Shown one piece after another: positions 6,743 to 7,785 of a DNA stretch of 7,785 nt. The DNA is from Limnohabitans sp. (lineage in GTDB: Bacteria > Pseudomonadota > Gammaproteobacteria > Burkholderiales > Burkholderiaceae_C): contig JALQUL010000382.1 of the NCBI GenBank assembly GCA_023260735.1, positions 1-7,785 on the forward strand, in the 5' to 3' direction. The stretch's first letter is position 1. The number at the start of each line of letters is the position of its first letter. The notes below the pieces were generated by a model. The model was not told the origin of the DNA. It saw only the letters and a program-made list of their open reading frames with translations, and did no database searches. Both the position numbers and the translations under genes were made by a program.

Positions 6743-7785
6743 TCATGCAGCACTAGCCGAATTAAATTGGCGAATTAGCTCACGAGCAATAATGAGTTGT
6801 TGCACTTCTGTGGCACCTTCATAAATTCGCAACGACCTAATTTCTCGGTAAAGTCGCTCTACGGGGACTTCACTCACTACCCCCATGCCACCCCAAATTT
6901 GTACTGATGCATCTATGACTTGTTGGGCATTTTCTGTGGCAGTCATTTTGGCCATGGCCGCCTCTTTGGTCACGTTATGACCTAAGTCTCTCATCCAAGC
7001 GGCTCTATAGGTTAATAAGGCTGCACTATCAATGGCGGTAGCCATTTGCGCTAATTTGGCTTGGGTTAATTGAAAATCAGCCAACACCCCTTTCAACATT
7101 TTGCGAGTAGTGGCCCGTAGTAAAGCTTGGTCTAGTGCCAGTCTTGCAAAGCCTAATGCAGCAGCAGCCACCGAGGTTCTGAATACATCTAGGGTGCGCA
7201 TCGCAATTTTAAAACCTTCGCCAGAAGCGCCGATTCTTTGGGAGGCATCAATGCGGCATTGATTGAATTTTAATTTTGCTAATGGGTGAGGGGCAATCAC
7301 TTCAATACGCGCTGCAATTTCAAAACCAGGGCTATTCGCATCGATTATAAATGCAGAAATTCCTTTGGCGCCAGGAGCCTCTCCGGTACGAGCAAATACA
7401 ACATAAAAATCGGCAATACCGCCGTTAGAGATCCAAGTTTTTTCACCATTTAAAATATAACTATTACCATCATCTGCTAGAGTGGCTGTGCATGCCATTG
7501 CGGCTACATCAGAGCCCGCATCGGGTTCTGAGAGGGCAAATGCAGCAATTGCTTGACCTTTTGCAACTTTGCCTAGGTATTTTTCTTTTTGTTTTGGGCT
7601 ACCGTGTAAAGAAATAGCGCCAGAGCCCAAGCCCTGCATAGCAAAAGCAAAATCAGCAAGGCCATTATGCCTAGCCAAGGTTTCTCTAATAATACAAATG
7701 GCACGAGTGTCGATAGAGGCGGGTAGCGCAGGATTGGCAACCGCATATTGTAGCCAGCCTGCTTGGCCTAATTGTTGCACCAAGG
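6743..7785 (-). CDS. Acyl-CoA dehydrogenase, N-terminus cut by the window edge
   Basis: FAD-dependent acyl-CoA dehydrogenase, cytoplasmic. At least 346 residues are visible against a usual 380-390, so about 30-40 N-terminal residues lie beyond the right edge; the frame stays open to the edge and no true start is seen. Counting from the Leu codon at 7783, the family signature FALSEPDAGSD is at 82-92, the FAD/substrate segment GEKTWISNGG at 113-122, the C-terminal QIWGGMGVVSE at 295-305, and RIYEGATEVQ at 319-328, where E322 is the expected catalytic base. The C-terminal part, including ADFQLTQAKLAQMATA (235-250), resembles dehydrogenases found with 2-aminobenzoate-CoA ligases. It probably acts on an alicyclic or ring-opened CoA ester after ring reduction. 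It is the first visible gene of the minus-strand operon; the promoter must lie outside the window. Confidence 0.9.
   Translation of the reverse strand, partial: LVQQLGQAGWLQYAVANPALPASIDTRAICIIRETLARHNGLADFAFAMQGLGSGAISLHGSPKQKEKYLGKVAKGQAIAAFALSEPDAGSDVAAMACTATLADDGNSYILNGEKTWISNGGIADFYVVFARTGEAPGAKGISAFIIDANSPGFEIAARIEVIAPHPLAKLKFNQCRIDASQRIGASGEGFKIAMRTLDVFRTSVAAAALGFARLALDQALLRATTRKMLKGVLADFQLTQAKLAQMATAIDSAALLTYRAAWMRDLGHNVTKEAAMAKMTATENAQQVIDASVQIWGGMGVVSEVPVERLYREIRSLRIYEGATEVQQLIIARELIRQFNSASAA

Noticed and set aside
6715..6753. N-terminal extension of the CoA ligase starting at 6753
   Set aside because: That start lies in the end of the dehydrogenase gene. The ATG at 6714 has a strong GGAGA five bases upstream.

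Overview
This window looks like a low-GC (roughly 40% by eye) proteobacterial chromosome segment. The gene families and order, and especially the MarR / RidA / aryl-CoA ligase / acyl-CoA dehydrogenase set, resemble beta- or gammaproteobacterial aromatic-degradation loci. The genus cannot be fixed from the sequence alone. The window is densely coding: no stretch over about 125 bases lacks a gene, and I see no tRNA, rRNA, insertion sequence, CRISPR array or phage gene.

Left block (about 1-4023, plus strand), apparently sulfur-related. A short leader carries a perfect 7-bp inverted repeat and a good ribosome binding site. It precedes a persulfide-dioxygenase-like metallo-beta-lactamase (MBL) fold protein (117-1010). 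That gene overlaps by four bases (ATGA) with a small three-helix membrane protein of the DUF3817 type (1007-1294). Two bases later comes a SulP anion transporter with a C-terminal STAS domain (1297-3027). The first three genes look translationally coupled. The simplest reading is that the first enzyme oxidises glutathione persulfide to sulfite and the SulP protein moves the resulting oxyanion across the inner membrane. A second MBL-fold protein, exported and SoxH-like (3091-4023), follows after 63 bp. It appears to lack the first two histidines of the classical metal-binding motif.

Right block (4146-7785), apparently aromatic-acid catabolism. A MarR-family regulator on the plus strand (4146-4658) converges on a minus-strand operon. 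In transcription order the operon is an acyl-CoA dehydrogenase (cut by the right edge), a benzoate/2-aminobenzoate-CoA ligase-type enzyme (537 aa from the start supported by its ribosome binding site), and a RidA-family protein. This combination matches the 2-aminobenzoyl-CoA (anthranilate) or related salicylyl-CoA degradation clusters. If that is right, the aminobenzoyl-CoA monooxygenase/reductase and the beta-oxidation-like enzymes should lie beyond the right edge. The MarR leader holds two copies of an AAGTCTT pseudopalindrome centred 22 bp apart, a plausible operator pair.

The least conventional points are the altered metal site of the exported MBL protein, the coupled persulfide dioxygenase-DUF3817-SulP unit, the RidA protein without the usual catalytic arginine, and the two candidate operators.
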